Assembly (NCBI RefSeq): GCF_001678945.1
Contig: NZ_CP015124.1
Location: 62,001 to 126,000, forward strand
Source of the DNA: Phaeobacter gallaeciensis
Lineage (GTDB): Bacteria; Pseudomonadota; Alphaproteobacteria; Rhodobacterales; Rhodobacteraceae
DNA: 64,000 nucleotides
Direction of reading: 5' to 3'
Position 1 is the stretch's first letter; every line of letters begins with the position of its first letter. This document shows, one piece after another, positions 26,511-36,206 of this stretch. Position numbers and translations under genes: made by a program. The notes under the pieces were generated by a model. That model was not told where the DNA came from and did no database searches. It saw only the letters and a list, made by a program, of their open reading frames with translations.

Positions 26511-28079
26511 TCACTCCCACTCGATCGTGCCCGGAGGCTTCGAGGTGATGTCATAGGTACAGCGGTTGATGCCCTTGACCTCGTTGATGATCCGGGTCGC
26601 CGTCTCGCCGAGGAACTCGTGGCTGAAGGGGTAGTAATCCGCAGTCATACCATCGACCGAAGTCACGGCCCGCAGGGCGCAGGCGTAGTCATAGGTGCGG
26701 CCATCGCCCATTACGCCGACGGTACGCACCGGCAGAATCGCGACAAATGCCTGCCAGATCTCGTCATAGAGACCGTGTTTGCGGATCTGGTCGATATAGA
26801 CCGCGTCGGCCTCGCGCAGGATGTCCAGCTTTTCGCGGGTGATTTCGCCGGGACAACGGATGGCAAGACCCGGTCCGGGGAAGGGGTGACGACCGATAAA
26901 GCTCTGCGGCAGGCCCAGCTCGCGGCCCAGCGCTCGGACCTCGTCCTTGAACAGCTCGCGCAGGGGTTCGACCAGTTTCAGACCCATCTTTTCAGGCAGG
27001 CCGCCCACGTTGTGGTGGGATTTGATCGTGACCGAAGGCCCGCCCGAGAAGGACACAGACTCAATTACATCAGGGTAGAGCGTACCCTGAGCGAGGAATT
27101 CGGCGCCTTCGATGGTGTCGGCGTGTTTCTGGAACACGTCGATGAACAGCTTGCCAATGATTTTGCGCTTGGTTTCCGGGTCGGACTGGCCTTCCAGTTC
27201 CCCCAGAAACAGGTCCTGCTCATCCGCGTGGATCAGGCGCATATTGTAATTGTCGCGGAACATGGTGACGACCTCTTCGGCCTCACCCTTGCGCAATAGA
27301 CCGTGGTCAACAAAGACGCAGGTCAGCTGATCGCCTATCGCCTCGTGGATCAGCACGGCCGCAACCGAGCTGTCGACGCCGCCGGACAGACCACAGATCA
27401 CCTGCTTGTCGCCGACCTGATCGCGGATCGCCTGGATGGCCTGTTCGCGGTAGGCGCCCATGGTCCAGTCGCCGCTGAACCCGGCCAGCTTGACGAAGTT
27501 CTCATAGAGTTTGGCGCCGTTCGGCGTGTGATGCACCTCGGGGTGGAATTGCACCGCGTAGAAATTGCGCGAGACATCTGCGGTGATTGCAAAGGGGGCG
27601 TTGGGCGATGTGCCGTAGACCTTGAAACCCGGTGCGATTTCACTGACGTGGTCTCCATGCGACATCCAGACCTGTTCGCGGTCGCTGTCGTCCTGGAACC
27701 ACCCGTTTAGTAGAGGCAGGGAGTCGACGGTCGGGGTCACATAGGCTCGGCCGAATTCGGCGGTGCCGTGGCCCGACAGCACCTTGCCGCCCAACTGGTG
27801 CATCATCACCTGCTGACCGTAGCAGATGCCAAGGATCGGCACGCCATAGTCAAAAATCTCTTGCGGCACGCGGGGGGATCCCTCGCGGGTCACACTGTCC
27901 GGACCCCCGGAGAAGATCACGGCCTTGGGCGCCATTTCGCGCACAAAGTCCATCGTGACATTCTGATAGGGGTGGATTTCGCAATAGACGTTCAGCTCGC
28001 GCAGGCGACGCGCAATAAGCTGCGTGACCTGGCTGCCAAAGTCGATAATCAGGAGGCGGTCATGGGATGTCTGGCTCAT
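26511..28079 (-). CDS. guaA: GMP synthase (glutamine-hydrolysing)
   Basis: GuaA aminates XMP to GMP in the cytosol. The 522-aa protein is complete: an N-terminal class I amidotransferase with the nucleophile Cys86 in [10 protein letters not shown] and its His/Glu (HPEVHHTP), the PP-loop ATP pyrophosphatase motif LSGGVDSS, and the C-terminal dimer domain ending PPGTIEWE. The start region is duplicated in tandem (28067-28088), giving a second ATG 11 bp upstream, out of frame. No strong ribosome site precedes either start. The 3' end of guaA is a known integration hotspot for genomic islands, and here it borders the degraded patch. Confidence 0.96.
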   Translation of the reverse strand: MSQTSHDRLLIIDFGSQVTQLIARRLRELNVYCEIHPYQNVTMDFVREMAPKAVIFSGGPDSVTREGSPRVPQEIFDYGVPILGICYGQQVMMHQLGGKVLSGHGTAEFGRAYVTPTVDSLPLLNGWFQDDSDREQVWMSHGDHVSEIAPGFKVYGTSPNAPFAITADVSRNFYAVQFHPEVHHTPNGAKLYENFVKLAGFSGDWTMGAYREQAIQAIRDQVGDKQVICGLSGGVDSSVAAVLIHEAIGDQLTCVFVDHGLLRKGEAEEVVTMFRDNYNMRLIHADEQDLFLGELEGQSDPETKRKIIGKLFIDVFQKHADTIEGAEFLAQGTLYPDVIESVSFSGGPSVTIKSHHNVGGLPEKMGLKLVEPLRELFKDEVRALGRELGLPQSFIGRHPFPGPGLAIRCPGEITREKLDILREADAVYIDQIRKHGLYDEIWQAFVAILPVRTVGVMGDGRTYDYACALRAVTSVDGMTADYYPFSHEFLGETATRIINEVKGINRCTYDITSKPPGTIEWE

Positions 28080-28090
28080 GTCTGGCTCAT
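28067..28090 (-). repeat. 11-bp tandem duplication at the guaA start with 4-codon ORF
   Basis: ATGTCTGGCTC occurs twice in a row (28067-28077, 28078-28088). On the coding strand the upstream copy reads ATG-AGC-CAG-ACA-TGA (MSQT stop, 28090-28076), and its TGA overlaps the guaA ATG. It could couple or dampen guaA translation. Confidence 0.6.
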
Positions 28091-28367
28091 AGGGGCAGAC
28101 AGGGCGGCTGGCAAGAGGGCAGATGGCCTGAAACCTGTCTCTGCAAGGATTTGCGCCCCTAAGGTGCGGCTTTGATGGCTAATCAGAGATGCAAGGCCCA
28201 GCTGAACGACATCGTCATCGCAGGTGGCGCAATACTGTACAGAAGTGCCCAGAAATTTTGCCGCGAATATGTCGGTTTTCAACCTGATTGGCCGTTATCC
28301 TTCGGCGCCGCGCCGGGGCAAGGGCGTAGACACGAGGTCAATGACACGGCTTTGGTGAGGAAAAACA

Positions 28368-29912
28368 ATGACTGAAGCAGCACCGCGCCGGCGCAGCCGG
28401 GGGGGCGGAGGCGCCGCCCGTCGCGCCGAACGTTCGAGCATCAAGATCGAAACCGCCAAGTACATTGAGCGGAACATTCCGAACTTTGAAGTTCTGACTG
28501 AGGAAGCCATAGAGATTATCGAGACCAACGCCGAGACCATTCTCGAAGAGGTCGGCGTCAACTTCGTCGATAATCCTGCAGCACTGGAGCGCTGGAAGGC
28601 CGCTGGTGCGGATGTTCAGGGCGAGCGGGTCCGTATTCCCCGTGGTCTGGCCCGCAAACTGTGTGAAACGGCGCCGAGCACCTTCACCCAGCACGCGCGC
28701 AATCCAGAGAAAAGCGTCGAGATCGGTGGCAAAAATCTGGTGCTGGCCCCGATCTATGGCCCGCCCTTCGTGCGCGATGCCAAAGGCGGCCGTCGCTATG
28801 CGACGCTGGAGGATTTCCAGAAGTTCGTGAAGCTTGGCTATATGTCCAAATGGCTGCACCATTCCGGTGGCACCGTGTGTGAGCCCACCGACGTGCCTGT
28901 CAACAAGCGGCACCTCGACATGCTGCTGGCGCATATGACGCTTAGCGACAAACCCTTCATGGGATCGGTCACCGAGCCGAGCCGCGCGCAGGATTCGGTT
29001 GATATGTGCGGCGTCTTGTTCGGCAAGGAGTTCGTACAGGACAACACCGTGATGACCTCGCTCATCAACATCAACTCGCCGATGACGTTCGACGATGTGA
29101 TGATGGGCGCGCTGGAAGTCTATGCCAAGAACAACCAGGCCTGCATCATTTCGCCCTTTATCGTTGGTGGCGCCATGGCGCCGGTGTCGGTGGCGGGCAC
29201 GCTGACGCAGGTTCTGGCCGAGGTTCTGGCCGGTGTGGCCTATAGCCAGCTGATCCGTCCTGGCGCTCCGGTCATTTTCGGCGCCTTCGTTTCTTCCATC
29301 GATATGAACTCCGGCGCACCGACCTTTGGCACGCCCGAAGCCTCGCTGGTGACCTATGGTGCCGGCCAGCTGGCGCGGCGCCTGGGGCTGCCGTTCCGTT
29401 CGGCCGGGTCGTTCTGCGGCTCGAAACTGCCCGATGCGCAAGCCGCCTATGAAACGGCAAACTCGCTCAACATGGGGCTGATGTCTGGCGTCAACTTCAT
29501 GCTGCACTCCTGTGGCTGGCTCGAAGGCGGACTGGTGGCTGATTTCGAAAAATTCGTGATGGATGCAGATCAGCTGGGCGTGCTGCATGGGTTGGCCAAG
29601 GGCGTCACCGTCAGCGAAGACGATCAGGCGATGGATGCCATCCGCGAAGTAGGTCCCGGCGGCCATTATCTGGGCTGCGCCCATACGCAGGCGAACTTCA
29701 AAACAGCGTTCTGGAAATCCGATCTGCTGGATTACAAGCCCTTTGAAACCTGGGAAGAGGAAGGCGCACGCGACACCTATGCGCTGGCCTCTGCGCGGGT
29801 TGATCACCTGCTGGCGACCTATCAGCCGCCTGCGCTGGACCCGGCGATCAAGGATGCATTGGAAGCCTACGTGGCCGAGAAAAAGGCATCCATGCCGGAT
29901 TCCTTCCTGTAA
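28368..29912 (+). CDS. Trimethylamine methyltransferase (MttB) family protein, non-pyrrolysine
   Basis: The 514-aa protein aligns in character with the MttB superfamily. The N-terminal helical part carries AETILEEVGVNFVDNPAALE, and barrel segments include APIYGPPFVRDAKGG and GTPEASLVTYGAGQLARRLGLP. Methanogen MttB has an in-frame UAG for pyrrolysine. This frame is uninterrupted, so it is one of the non-Pyl members, some of which demethylate glycine betaine, proline betaine or carnitine onto a corrinoid protein. No corrinoid protein or reactivase gene is adjacent. The first 25 residues are a basic, Gly/Ala/Arg-rich tail. The start has GAGGA upstream. Substrate unknown; a methylated amine is likely. 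Confidence 0.9.
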   Translation: MTEAAPRRRSRGGGGAARRAERSSIKIETAKYIERNIPNFEVLTEEAIEIIETNAETILEEVGVNFVDNPAALERWKAAGADVQGERVRIPRGLARKLCETAPSTFTQHARNPEKSVEIGGKNLVLAPIYGPPFVRDAKGGRRYATLEDFQKFVKLGYMSKWLHHSGGTVCEPTDVPVNKRHLDMLLAHMTLSDKPFMGSVTEPSRAQDSVDMCGVLFGKEFVQDNTVMTSLININSPMTFDDVMMGALEVYAKNNQACIISPFIVGGAMAPVSVAGTLTQVLAEVLAGVAYSQLIRPGAPVIFGAFVSSIDMNSGAPTFGTPEASLVTYGAGQLARRLGLPFRSAGSFCGSKLPDAQAAYETANSLNMGLMSGVNFMLHSCGWLEGGLVADFEKFVMDADQLGVLHGLAKGVTVSEDDQAMDAIREVGPGGHYLGCAHTQANFKTAFWKSDLLDYKPFETWEEEGARDTYALASARVDHLLATYQPPALDPAIKDALEAYVAEKKASMPDSFL

Positions 29913-29953
29913 GCCTCGGAAAGCTGGGGGCTGTCCGGCATGGGCGGTCCTTT

Positions 29954-29984
29954 AAGGCGGTGGCCATGCGGCTGCCGCCTTTTT
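29954..29984 (+). terminator. Terminator of the mttB-like gene
   Basis: AAGGCGG (29954-29960) pairs with CCGCCTT (29975-29981), followed by further T residues. The loop is 14 nt. It lies between convergent genes. Confidence 0.7.
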
Positions 29985-30017
29985 CTGTTCTGTCGAATGA
30001 GTAACGCCCCGAGAGGA

Positions 30018-30308
30018 TCATGTTTCCTTACTGCTCCGCAGGAGATTTGCCTCTCCCATCAGCGCGATCAGCACCTCGATATGGCGGCGCAGGTCATACC
30101 CCGCATCGCGCAGCAGGCGGCATGCGTTGAGCTCATACTCCATGTCCAACAGTTTCAGGATCGCTGCCGACGGGCTGGGCCGGGCGCCATATCCCAGCAA
30201 TCGGTTCAGGCTCTTCTCCCGCAGGTAGCTGCTGGCGCCAATTCTGGCGGTGCGGACAAGAAGGCGGGGTCGGTGCAACGCCGCTAGGCGGCTAAGAGCA
30301 TCTTGCAT
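30018..30308 (-). CDS. Small basic protein, DUF6477-like
   Basis: The 96-aa protein (MQDALSRLAALHRPRLLVRT..., ending GEANLLRSSKET) is rich in Arg and Leu and predicted mostly helical, with no membrane segment. I recognise the pattern from roseobacter proteins placed in DUF6477, a family without known function. It is divergent from the DUF6456 regulator gene across about 240 bp, an arrangement I recall from related genomes, which suggests a functional tie. The start position is taken from the first ATG. Confidence 0.75.
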   Translation of the reverse strand: MQDALSRLAALHRPRLLVRTARIGASSYLREKSLNRLLGYGARPSPSAAILKLLDMEYELNACRLLRDAGYDLRRHIEVLIALMGEANLLRSSKET

Positions 30309-30548
30309 CGCGCGGGTCCTTTCTGTGACGACGGGCGGCGATGTCGTAACACAACTAAAGCGGGTGTTGCGGCGCAGGGCATACTAGCGCGCGCTGTATT
30401 GTCGGTTGATTGATATAAATTTGAAATGAATGATGGTCGGACGCGAAGTTTTGTTTAAAAACAGGTGAGTAGGACGCGATCCCCTTGTGGGTAACCATGG
30501 GGGTGCCCCGTGGATTATTCCCTGAACAACAGTCGGGGATCTGATATC

Positions 30549-31607
30549 ATGGGTACACTATCTGTTTCGAAGCTGCCGGACTGGCTTCCAGAGGATGCGC
30601 AAAGGTATCTGCAGCATACGGAAACAGGGCAATCGATCCGGCAACTGGCCCGTCAGGCGGGCTGTCATCCGTCTACGGTGCTGCGGCAGGTGCGCCGGAT
30701 TGAGATCCGGCGCGACGACCCGTTGATCGATAGCATTCTGACTGCGCTGGCGTGTTGGCATTCTGGGGCTGGGGAAAGCGGGGCGCTGCCGCCTTCGAAA
30801 ACTGCCCTACTTGAGTCCCGTTCTGTTGAAATCCTCACGCGTCTTGCGCAACCCGGCGCTGTTCTGGCGGTGGCCGAGGGTATGGAAACCGCTGTGGTGG
30901 TCCGGCAGGGCGATCCGGTCGAGGCGAAGCTGTCGGTGAGCCGCGGGCTGGCCGGGGCGATGGCGCTGTTGACCTGGATTGATTGCACCCGGTCCGGACG
31001 GCTCAGCCGCTACCAGATCACCAGTAGCGGTCGTAACCTTCTGACCCGGCTGGTCGCCGAGCGTGAGAACAAGGCACGCAACCGTGCCGAAAACGGAATC
31101 GCGGCCCTTGCCGGGGGCCCCAGCAGCCACAAAGGACAATCGCCACGCCCCAGGCGCACGCGTTATGGCGGCGGGGAGACACCGATGGATATGTTGGCGC
31201 GGCTTATCGACAAGAACGGTGAGCCCTTCCTGCCGCCCGACCTGGTTCAGGTCGGCAAACGTCTGCGCGAGGATTTCGAAGTGGCCCAGATCGGCAATCA
31301 CCTGATGCAGGAGGCGGCTTATTTCGGCGGTGAGTCCTGTGCCAGACCTGAACCAACCCCGATGCCAAGCGCAACAGCCCGGGCGGCCCGGGACCGGGCG
31401 CGGCGGGCACTGGCGGCCCTTGGCGCCGGGCTCAGCGATATCGCCCTGCGCTGTTGTTGCTACCTTGAAGGGCTTGAGGCGGCAGAGCGGCAGCTTGGCT
31501 GGTCGGCGCGATCTGGAAAGATTGTGCTGCGCATCGCCCTGCAGCAGCTGCAATCCCACTACGAATCCTGCGGGCAGGAGGGAGAGAAGGAAAGACTGAT
31601 CGGATGA
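30549..31607 (+). CDS. Helix-turn-helix protein with DUF6456-like C-terminus
   Basis: From the ATG at 30549 the product is 352 aa; a GTG at 30510 would add 13. A helix-turn-helix of the resolvase/Hin kind lies at about residues 25-55 (TGQSIRQLARQAGCHPSTVL). The middle is Ala/Gly/Arg-rich and low in complexity. The C-terminal 150 residues (PMDMLARLIDKNGEPFLPPD onward) match my memory of DUF6456, which occurs in alphaproteobacteria beside such HTH regions. A DNA-binding regulatory role is inferred. The divergent small DUF6477-like gene is a possible target or partner. Confidence 0.78.
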   Translation: MGTLSVSKLPDWLPEDAQRYLQHTETGQSIRQLARQAGCHPSTVLRQVRRIEIRRDDPLIDSILTALACWHSGAGESGALPPSKTALLESRSVEILTRLAQPGAVLAVAEGMETAVVVRQGDPVEAKLSVSRGLAGAMALLTWIDCTRSGRLSRYQITSSGRNLLTRLVAERENKARNRAENGIAALAGGPSSHKGQSPRPRRTRYGGGETPMDMLARLIDKNGEPFLPPDLVQVGKRLREDFEVAQIGNHLMQEAAYFGGESCARPEPTPMPSATARAARDRARRALAALGAGLSDIALRCCCYLEGLEAAERQLGWSARSGKIVLRIALQQLQSHYESCGQEGEKERLIG

Positions 31608-31651
31608 TAACTATGGCTTGTGGTTTTGTTTGGCTGGGATAAATAGAAGCT

Positions 31652-32620
31652 ATGAACTTCACTCTGCGACAACTGACCTATTTTCAGGCGCTATGCGCCC
31701 ACAGGAACTTTGGCCGTGCGGCCGAGGCCTGTCATGTCTCCCAACCGGCGCTGTCGGTTCAGATCCGCGCGCTTGAGGACGTGATGGGTGGCCCGTTGGT
31801 GGAACGCCGGGCCCGCGATGTGGTGCTAACCCCGCTGGGGCGGCAGGTGCTGGCGCAGGCCGACGCGGTGCTTCAGGCGGCCGAGACCCTGGCGCGCACG
31901 GCCCGGGATCAAAGCAGCGGACGACGTAGTCTTGTCCTTGGGGTGATTCCCACCGTTGCGCCCTATCTACTACCCGGAACGCTGGCGCAGCTGCGCGCGG
32001 TTGATCTACAGTTGGCGATTCAAGTGCGGGAGGCCACGACAGAGCGTTTACTGGCCTTGTTGCAGGCCGGGGAGCTGGATGCAGCGGTGCTGGCCTTGCC
32101 CAGTGGCGGTAATGGTCTGGTCGAGGTTGAATTGTTTCGCGACCGGTTCCTGCTGGCGGGCTCCTGCAACCGTCTGGAGCAGATCAATGCCCATGGTCCC
32201 GGCATTCGCCCGCAGGATCTGCGATCAGAGCAGCTGATGCTGCTGGAGGATGGGCACTGCCTGACCGATCAGGCGCTTGATATCTGCGGGATGCAACGTA
32301 CCGCGCCGGAAATCAATATGGGGGCGGGATCGCTGGCCACCCTGTCACGACTGGTTGCGGCAGGATTCGGCCTGACCCTGATGCCGGAAATTGCCGCGCA
32401 GGCAGAATGCGGCGGTGCAGAAGGATTGCGAGTACAGAGGTTCCCCGAGCCGCAGCCATATAGGCGTATCGGGCTGGTGCGACGCGATTCAACCGATGGC
32501 GAAGGCCGGTTCGAACAACTGGCCGAGGTCGTCAGATCAGTGGGGGAAGGGATTGTCAGCCAGTGCAGGCAGGACAGCGGGCACGCGCCGGGCGCGCCCG
32601 CTGAAGATCAGGAGGCCTGA
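31652..32620 (+). CDS. oxyR: Hydrogen peroxide sensor OxyR (LysR family)
   Basis: The 322-aa LysR protein has the N-terminal winged helix (NFTLRQLTYFQALCAHRNFG, then HVSQPALSVQIRALED). In its regulatory domain it carries LLEDGHCLTDQALDICGMQ, with Cys203 and Cys212 nine residues apart, the same spacing and setting as the redox pair Cys199/Cys208 of E. coli OxyR. It should therefore activate antioxidant genes on oxidation. It is convergent with a peroxiredoxin gene, the two stop codons being only 3 bp apart. The C-terminal tail is longer and more polar than in E. coli. Confidence 0.92.
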   Translation: MNFTLRQLTYFQALCAHRNFGRAAEACHVSQPALSVQIRALEDVMGGPLVERRARDVVLTPLGRQVLAQADAVLQAAETLARTARDQSSGRRSLVLGVIPTVAPYLLPGTLAQLRAVDLQLAIQVREATTERLLALLQAGELDAAVLALPSGGNGLVEVELFRDRFLLAGSCNRLEQINAHGPGIRPQDLRSEQLMLLEDGHCLTDQALDICGMQRTAPEINMGAGSLATLSRLVAAGFGLTLMPEIAAQAECGGAEGLRVQRFPEPQPYRRIGLVRRDSTDGEGRFEQLAEVVRSVGEGIVSQCRQDSGHAPGAPAEDQEA

Positions 32621-32623
32621 AGA

Positions 32624-33172
32624 TCAGGCTGCAACTTCCGCCTTGGCGGTTTTCAGGTAGTTCAGCACGGTTTCGGGCGAGGAGACGCCATAGGGATCTT
32701 CGGCGTGGTTGTCCGACAGGCCGGGCTCTTCGAACCAGGCTTCGACGACACCGTCCTTGACGATGGCGGCATAACGCCAGCTGCGCGCGCCAAAGCCGAG
32801 GTTGTCCTTGGCCACCAGCATGCCCATCTTGCGGGTGAACTCGCCGGAACCGTCCGGGATAACCTGAACGTTTTCAAGGTTCTGCGATTCCGCCCATTTG
32901 TTCATCACAAAGCTGTCGTTGACCGACATGCAGTAGATCGCATCGATACCTTCGGCTTTGAAATCGGCAAAGCCGTTTTCGAAACCGGGCAGCTGGTAGG
33001 TGGAGCATGTCGGGGTGAAGGCGCCCGGCAGCGAGAACAGCACAACGCGCTTGCCCGCGAAATAGTCGGCGGTGGTTTTGTCTTCCCAGCGGAACGGGTT
33101 CGGGCCTTCGATCGCTTCGTCGCGAACGCGGGTGTGGAAGGTTACCTCGGGCAGTTTGACGCCAGCTTTCAT
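32624..33172 (-). CDS. Peroxiredoxin (Prx5-like)
   Basis: This 182-aa cytosolic peroxidase has the peroxidatic cysteine Cys56 in SLPGAFTPTCSTYQLPG, the signature of the Prx5 subfamily. The supporting Arg lies further on in GARSWRYAA. It reduces H2O2 or organic peroxides with a thiol donor; some relatives use glutathione/glutaredoxin. The ATG at 33172 has GGAG 8 nt upstream; the longer frame to 33259 is unlikely. Convergent with oxyR, its likely regulator by function, although overlap at the 3' ends only could also give antisense effects. Confidence 0.93.
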   Translation of the reverse strand: MKAGVKLPEVTFHTRVRDEAIEGPNPFRWEDKTTADYFAGKRVVLFSLPGAFTPTCSTYQLPGFENGFADFKAEGIDAIYCMSVNDSFVMNKWAESQNLENVQVIPDGSGEFTRKMGMLVAKDNLGFGARSWRYAAIVKDGVVEAWFEEPGLSDNHAEDPYGVSSPETVLNYLKTAKAEVAA

Positions 33173-33432
33173 GTCGGTCTCCATATGGTGAAAATCGGTT
33201 CTGGGCGCTGGCTTAATAAACTTGCGCAAACGCTGCAATGGGGAATGCTGCACAAGCAATGTTCAGCGCCGCATTGCAGAGATGGATGATCACAAGACTG
33301 GCACGATGCCGCTGAAGGCGCGGTTCGGCGGCGGTTGCGAAAGGGTGAAACCAGGGTTGCAGAAATGGCCGTGTCATTGCTCTGCGGCTGTGATACATCA
33401 GCGGATGAACAGTTGCCGCAAGGGAAAAACCC

Positions 33433-34386
33433 GTGAGAGACCTGAAAATCCCCGCGCAGCGCCACCCGGAAAAGGCGCACCGCCCCGATAACGAACAGCC
33501 GAAGAAACCCAGCTGGATTCGCGTGAAGGCGCCGGGTGGAAAAGGCTATGCCGACACCCACAAGATCATGCGGGAAAACAATCTTGTGACCGTCTGTGAA
33601 GAGGCCGGCTGCCCCAATGTGGGCGAATGCTGGAGCCAGGGCCACGCCACCATGATGATCATGGGTGAAGTTTGCACCCGGGCCTGCACCTTCTGCAACA
33701 TTGCCACCGGCAAGCCGCCCGAGGAACTGGACGCCTTTGAGCCGGGCCGGGTCGCCCATGCGGTGGAAAAACTGGGGCTCAACCACGTTGTGATCACATC
33801 CGTTGACCGCGACGATATTGATGACGGCGGCGCCGAGCATTTCGCTCAAACGATCCGGGCCGTCCGCCACCGGAGCCCGAAGACCACGATCGAGATCCTG
33901 ACCCCGGATTTCATCAAATGTGCGCCGGAAGTGCTGGAAACCGTGGTCGAGGCTCGTCCGGATGTGTTCAACCACAATCTGGAAACGGTGCCGGGTCTGT
34001 ACCCCGAGGTACGTCCGGGCGCGCGGTATTTCCATTCGCTGCGCCTTTTGCAGCGGGTGAAGGAGCTGGATCCGTCGATGTTCACCAAATCGGGCATCAT
34101 GGTGGGGCTGGGCGAGGACGCGCAGGCGGTGAAGCAGGTGATGGACGACATGCGCGCTGCGGATATCGATTTCCTGACCATCGGCCAGTATCTGCAGCCG
34201 ACCCCGAAACACCACGCAGTGGATCGTTTTGTGACACCCGAGGAATTCGCCTCTTACGAAAAGGCGGCCTACGGCAAGGGCTTCCTGATGGTCTCGGCCA
34301 CGCCGTTGACCCGGTCGTCCTATCACGCAGGGGATGACTTTGCCCGGCTGCGCGAGGCGCGGAATGCAAGGCTGGGGCGGGCATGA
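33433..34386 (+). CDS. lipA: Lipoyl synthase
   Basis: LipA is a radical SAM enzyme that inserts two sulfurs into protein-bound octanoate. The 317-aa protein has both clusters: the auxiliary C-x4-C-x5-C (Cys55, Cys60, Cys66 in [13 protein letters not shown]) and the radical SAM C-x3-C-x2-C (Cys81, Cys85, Cys88 in CTRACTFCN). The C-terminal [10 protein letters not shown] supplies the conserved Ser ligand. The start is a GTG at 33433 with AGGGA upstream. It overlaps the following amidohydrolase by 4 bp, so the two are translationally coupled, an unusual partner for lipA. Confidence 0.96.
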   Translation: MRDLKIPAQRHPEKAHRPDNEQPKKPSWIRVKAPGGKGYADTHKIMRENNLVTVCEEAGCPNVGECWSQGHATMMIMGEVCTRACTFCNIATGKPPEELDAFEPGRVAHAVEKLGLNHVVITSVDRDDIDDGGAEHFAQTIRAVRHRSPKTTIEILTPDFIKCAPEVLETVVEARPDVFNHNLETVPGLYPEVRPGARYFHSLRLLQRVKELDPSMFTKSGIMVGLGEDAQAVKQVMDDMRAADIDFLTIGQYLQPTPKHHAVDRFVTPEEFASYEKAAYGKGFLMVSATPLTRSSYHAGDDFARLREARNARLGRA

Positions 34387-35546
34387 CGCCTGAGCGTCTG
34401 GCGCAGCTGACCGCGCTGCGCCACAGGCTTCACACAATCCCGGAAGTCTCTGGCTGTGAAGAAAAAACCGCCGATGTGGTCGCGGAGTATTTGCGCCAAC
34501 ACGCTCCGGATGAGATTTTGACCGGGCTGGGCGGACACGGCGTTGCGGCCGTCTATCGTGGCGCTGTTGAGGGGCCGACGGTGCTGATCCGTTGTGAGCT
34601 GGATGGGTTGCCGATCGAGGAAGTGTCGAGCGCCGACTATCGCTCGACCCATGCGGGGCGCGGGCATCTGTGCGGTCATGACGGCCATATGGTGATGGTT
34701 TCCGCCCTGGCGGAGGATCTGGCGCGCACCCGTCCGCAAATGGGCCGGGTGGTGCTGCTGTTCCAACCCGCCGAGGAAACCGGCAAGGGCGCTGCGGCTG
34801 TTATTGCAGATCCGCAATTTGAACGCATCAAACCCGACTATGCCTTTGCACTTCACAACTATCCGGGTCTCGCTGCCGGTGCGGTGGCCCTGTGTCAAGG
34901 ACCCGCAAATTGCGCGTCGCGCGGCATGCGGATCCGGCTGATGGGCAAGACCTCCCATGCAGCGGCGCCGCAGGACGGGGTATCCCCAGCCGGGGCACTG
35001 ACCAAACTGATGCCGGGACTGGTGGCACTGGGGCCGGGCGGAGAGATGTCCGCCGATTTCGCCCGCGTAACCCTGACCCACGCCTGGCTGGGGGAGCCGA
35101 CATTCGGCATCGCGCCGGGAGAGGCGGAAATCTGGGTCACCCTGCGCACCGTCACCGATGTCCGGATGGAGCAGTTGACGGAGGAGGCCAACGCGGTTCT
35201 TGCAGAGGTCTGCGCGGCAGAGGGGCTGGAATACACCGTTTCCTATGACGATGTCTTTGATGCGTGCACCAACCACCCTGAGGCAACCGAGATCTTGTCT
35301 TTTGGCGCAGAAACAGCGGGTTACCCAGCGCAGTTGTGGCAGGTTCCACAGCCGTGGTCAGAGGATTTTGGTCAATTCTCCAAAGTAGCCAAATCCGCTA
35401 TGTTCTGGCTCGGCGCAGGCGAGACCATGCCGCAGCTTCACAATCCGGATTATGATTTCCCGGATGAGCTTATCCCCGTTGGGTCTGCGATCTTTGCCGC
35501 TGCAATCGACGCTGTTCTGAACCAGGCGCCAGGTGGCAACCACTGA
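34383..35546 (+). CDS. M20 family amidohydrolase (hippurate/IAA-amino acid hydrolase-like)
   Basis: The 387-aa metallohydrolase has the M20D marks: [10 protein letters not shown] with the catalytic Asp, the metal motif CGHDGH (residues 97-102), [10 protein letters not shown] with the general-base Glu, ALHNYPG, and a C-terminal His ([13 protein letters not shown]). Members cleave N-acyl amino acids. In place of the usual dimer-domain GxxHAA it has [10 protein letters not shown], which is normal. Its ATG overlaps the lipA stop by 4 bp. The natural substrate is unknown. Confidence 0.9.
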   Translation: MTPERLAQLTALRHRLHTIPEVSGCEEKTADVVAEYLRQHAPDEILTGLGGHGVAAVYRGAVEGPTVLIRCELDGLPIEEVSSADYRSTHAGRGHLCGHDGHMVMVSALAEDLARTRPQMGRVVLLFQPAEETGKGAAAVIADPQFERIKPDYAFALHNYPGLAAGAVALCQGPANCASRGMRIRLMGKTSHAAAPQDGVSPAGALTKLMPGLVALGPGGEMSADFARVTLTHAWLGEPTFGIAPGEAEIWVTLRTVTDVRMEQLTEEANAVLAEVCAAEGLEYTVSYDDVFDACTNHPEATEILSFGAETAGYPAQLWQVPQPWSEDFGQFSKVAKSAMFWLGAGETMPQLHNPDYDFPDELIPVGSAIFAAAIDAVLNQAPGGNH

Positions 35547-35582
35547 ACGAGGTTGCCGCCGATGCCAGACTATGTCGCGGGA

Positions 35583-36131
35583 TCAGGCGCCGTCGTCAGT
35601 AAAGCGGACTTTGCCGATATGGGGTAGGTTACGGTTGCGCTGCGCAAAATCGATGCCGTAGCCGACGACGAATTCATCGGGGATTTCAAAGCCGATCCAG
35701 TCGGCGCGGAAATCCACCTCGCGGCGCGAGGGTTTGTCGAGCAGCGCAATGGATTTGAGCCGTGCGGGCTTGCGGCTGTTCAAAAGGCCGATCACGTGGT
35801 TCAGCGTGTGACCGGTGTCAACGATATCCTCCACGACCAGCACGTCGCGACCTTCAATGGCGCCGCGCAAGTCCTTGAGAATGCGCACTTCCCGGCTGCT
35901 CTCCATGCCGTCGCCATAGGAGGACGCCTCAAGGAAATCGACCTCGATCGGCAGGTCCAGTTCCCGCACCAGATCGGCGATAAAGACGAAACTGCCGCGC
36001 AACAGGCCGACGACAACCAGCTTGTCGGTGTCTCCGAATTCGGCGTGGATATCGCCGCAAAGCTCTTCGATCCGTGCGGCGATGGCCTTGGCTGAAATCA
36101 TCACATCGATGACATATGGACGCTGTGACAT
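35583..36131 (-). CDS. hpt: Hypoxanthine phosphoribosyltransferase
   Basis: This 182-aa salvage enzyme converts hypoxanthine (and probably guanine) to the nucleotide with PRPP. The PRPP loop [14 protein letters not shown] is intact, as are the substrate loop [12 protein letters not shown] and the C-terminal [18 protein letters not shown]. Convergent with the amidohydrolase and divergent from the COQ10-like gene. Confidence 0.94.
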   Translation of the reverse strand: MSQRPYVIDVMISAKAIAARIEELCGDIHAEFGDTDKLVVVGLLRGSFVFIADLVRELDLPIEVDFLEASSYGDGMESSREVRILKDLRGAIEGRDVLVVEDIVDTGHTLNHVIGLLNSRKPARLKSIALLDKPSRREVDFRADWIGFEIPDEFVVGYGIDFAQRNRNLPHIGKVRFTDDGA

Positions 36132-36206
36132 GGCTGACCCCTTGAAATTCCCGCGCGTTCATAGGACATGACGCGGCACGATCATAGCAGGAAATTCGAC
36201 GAAACC

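Noticed and set aside
28368-29912. Pyrrolysine-containing methyltransferase
   Set aside because: No in-frame TAG occurs; the frame runs from start to stop without interruption.
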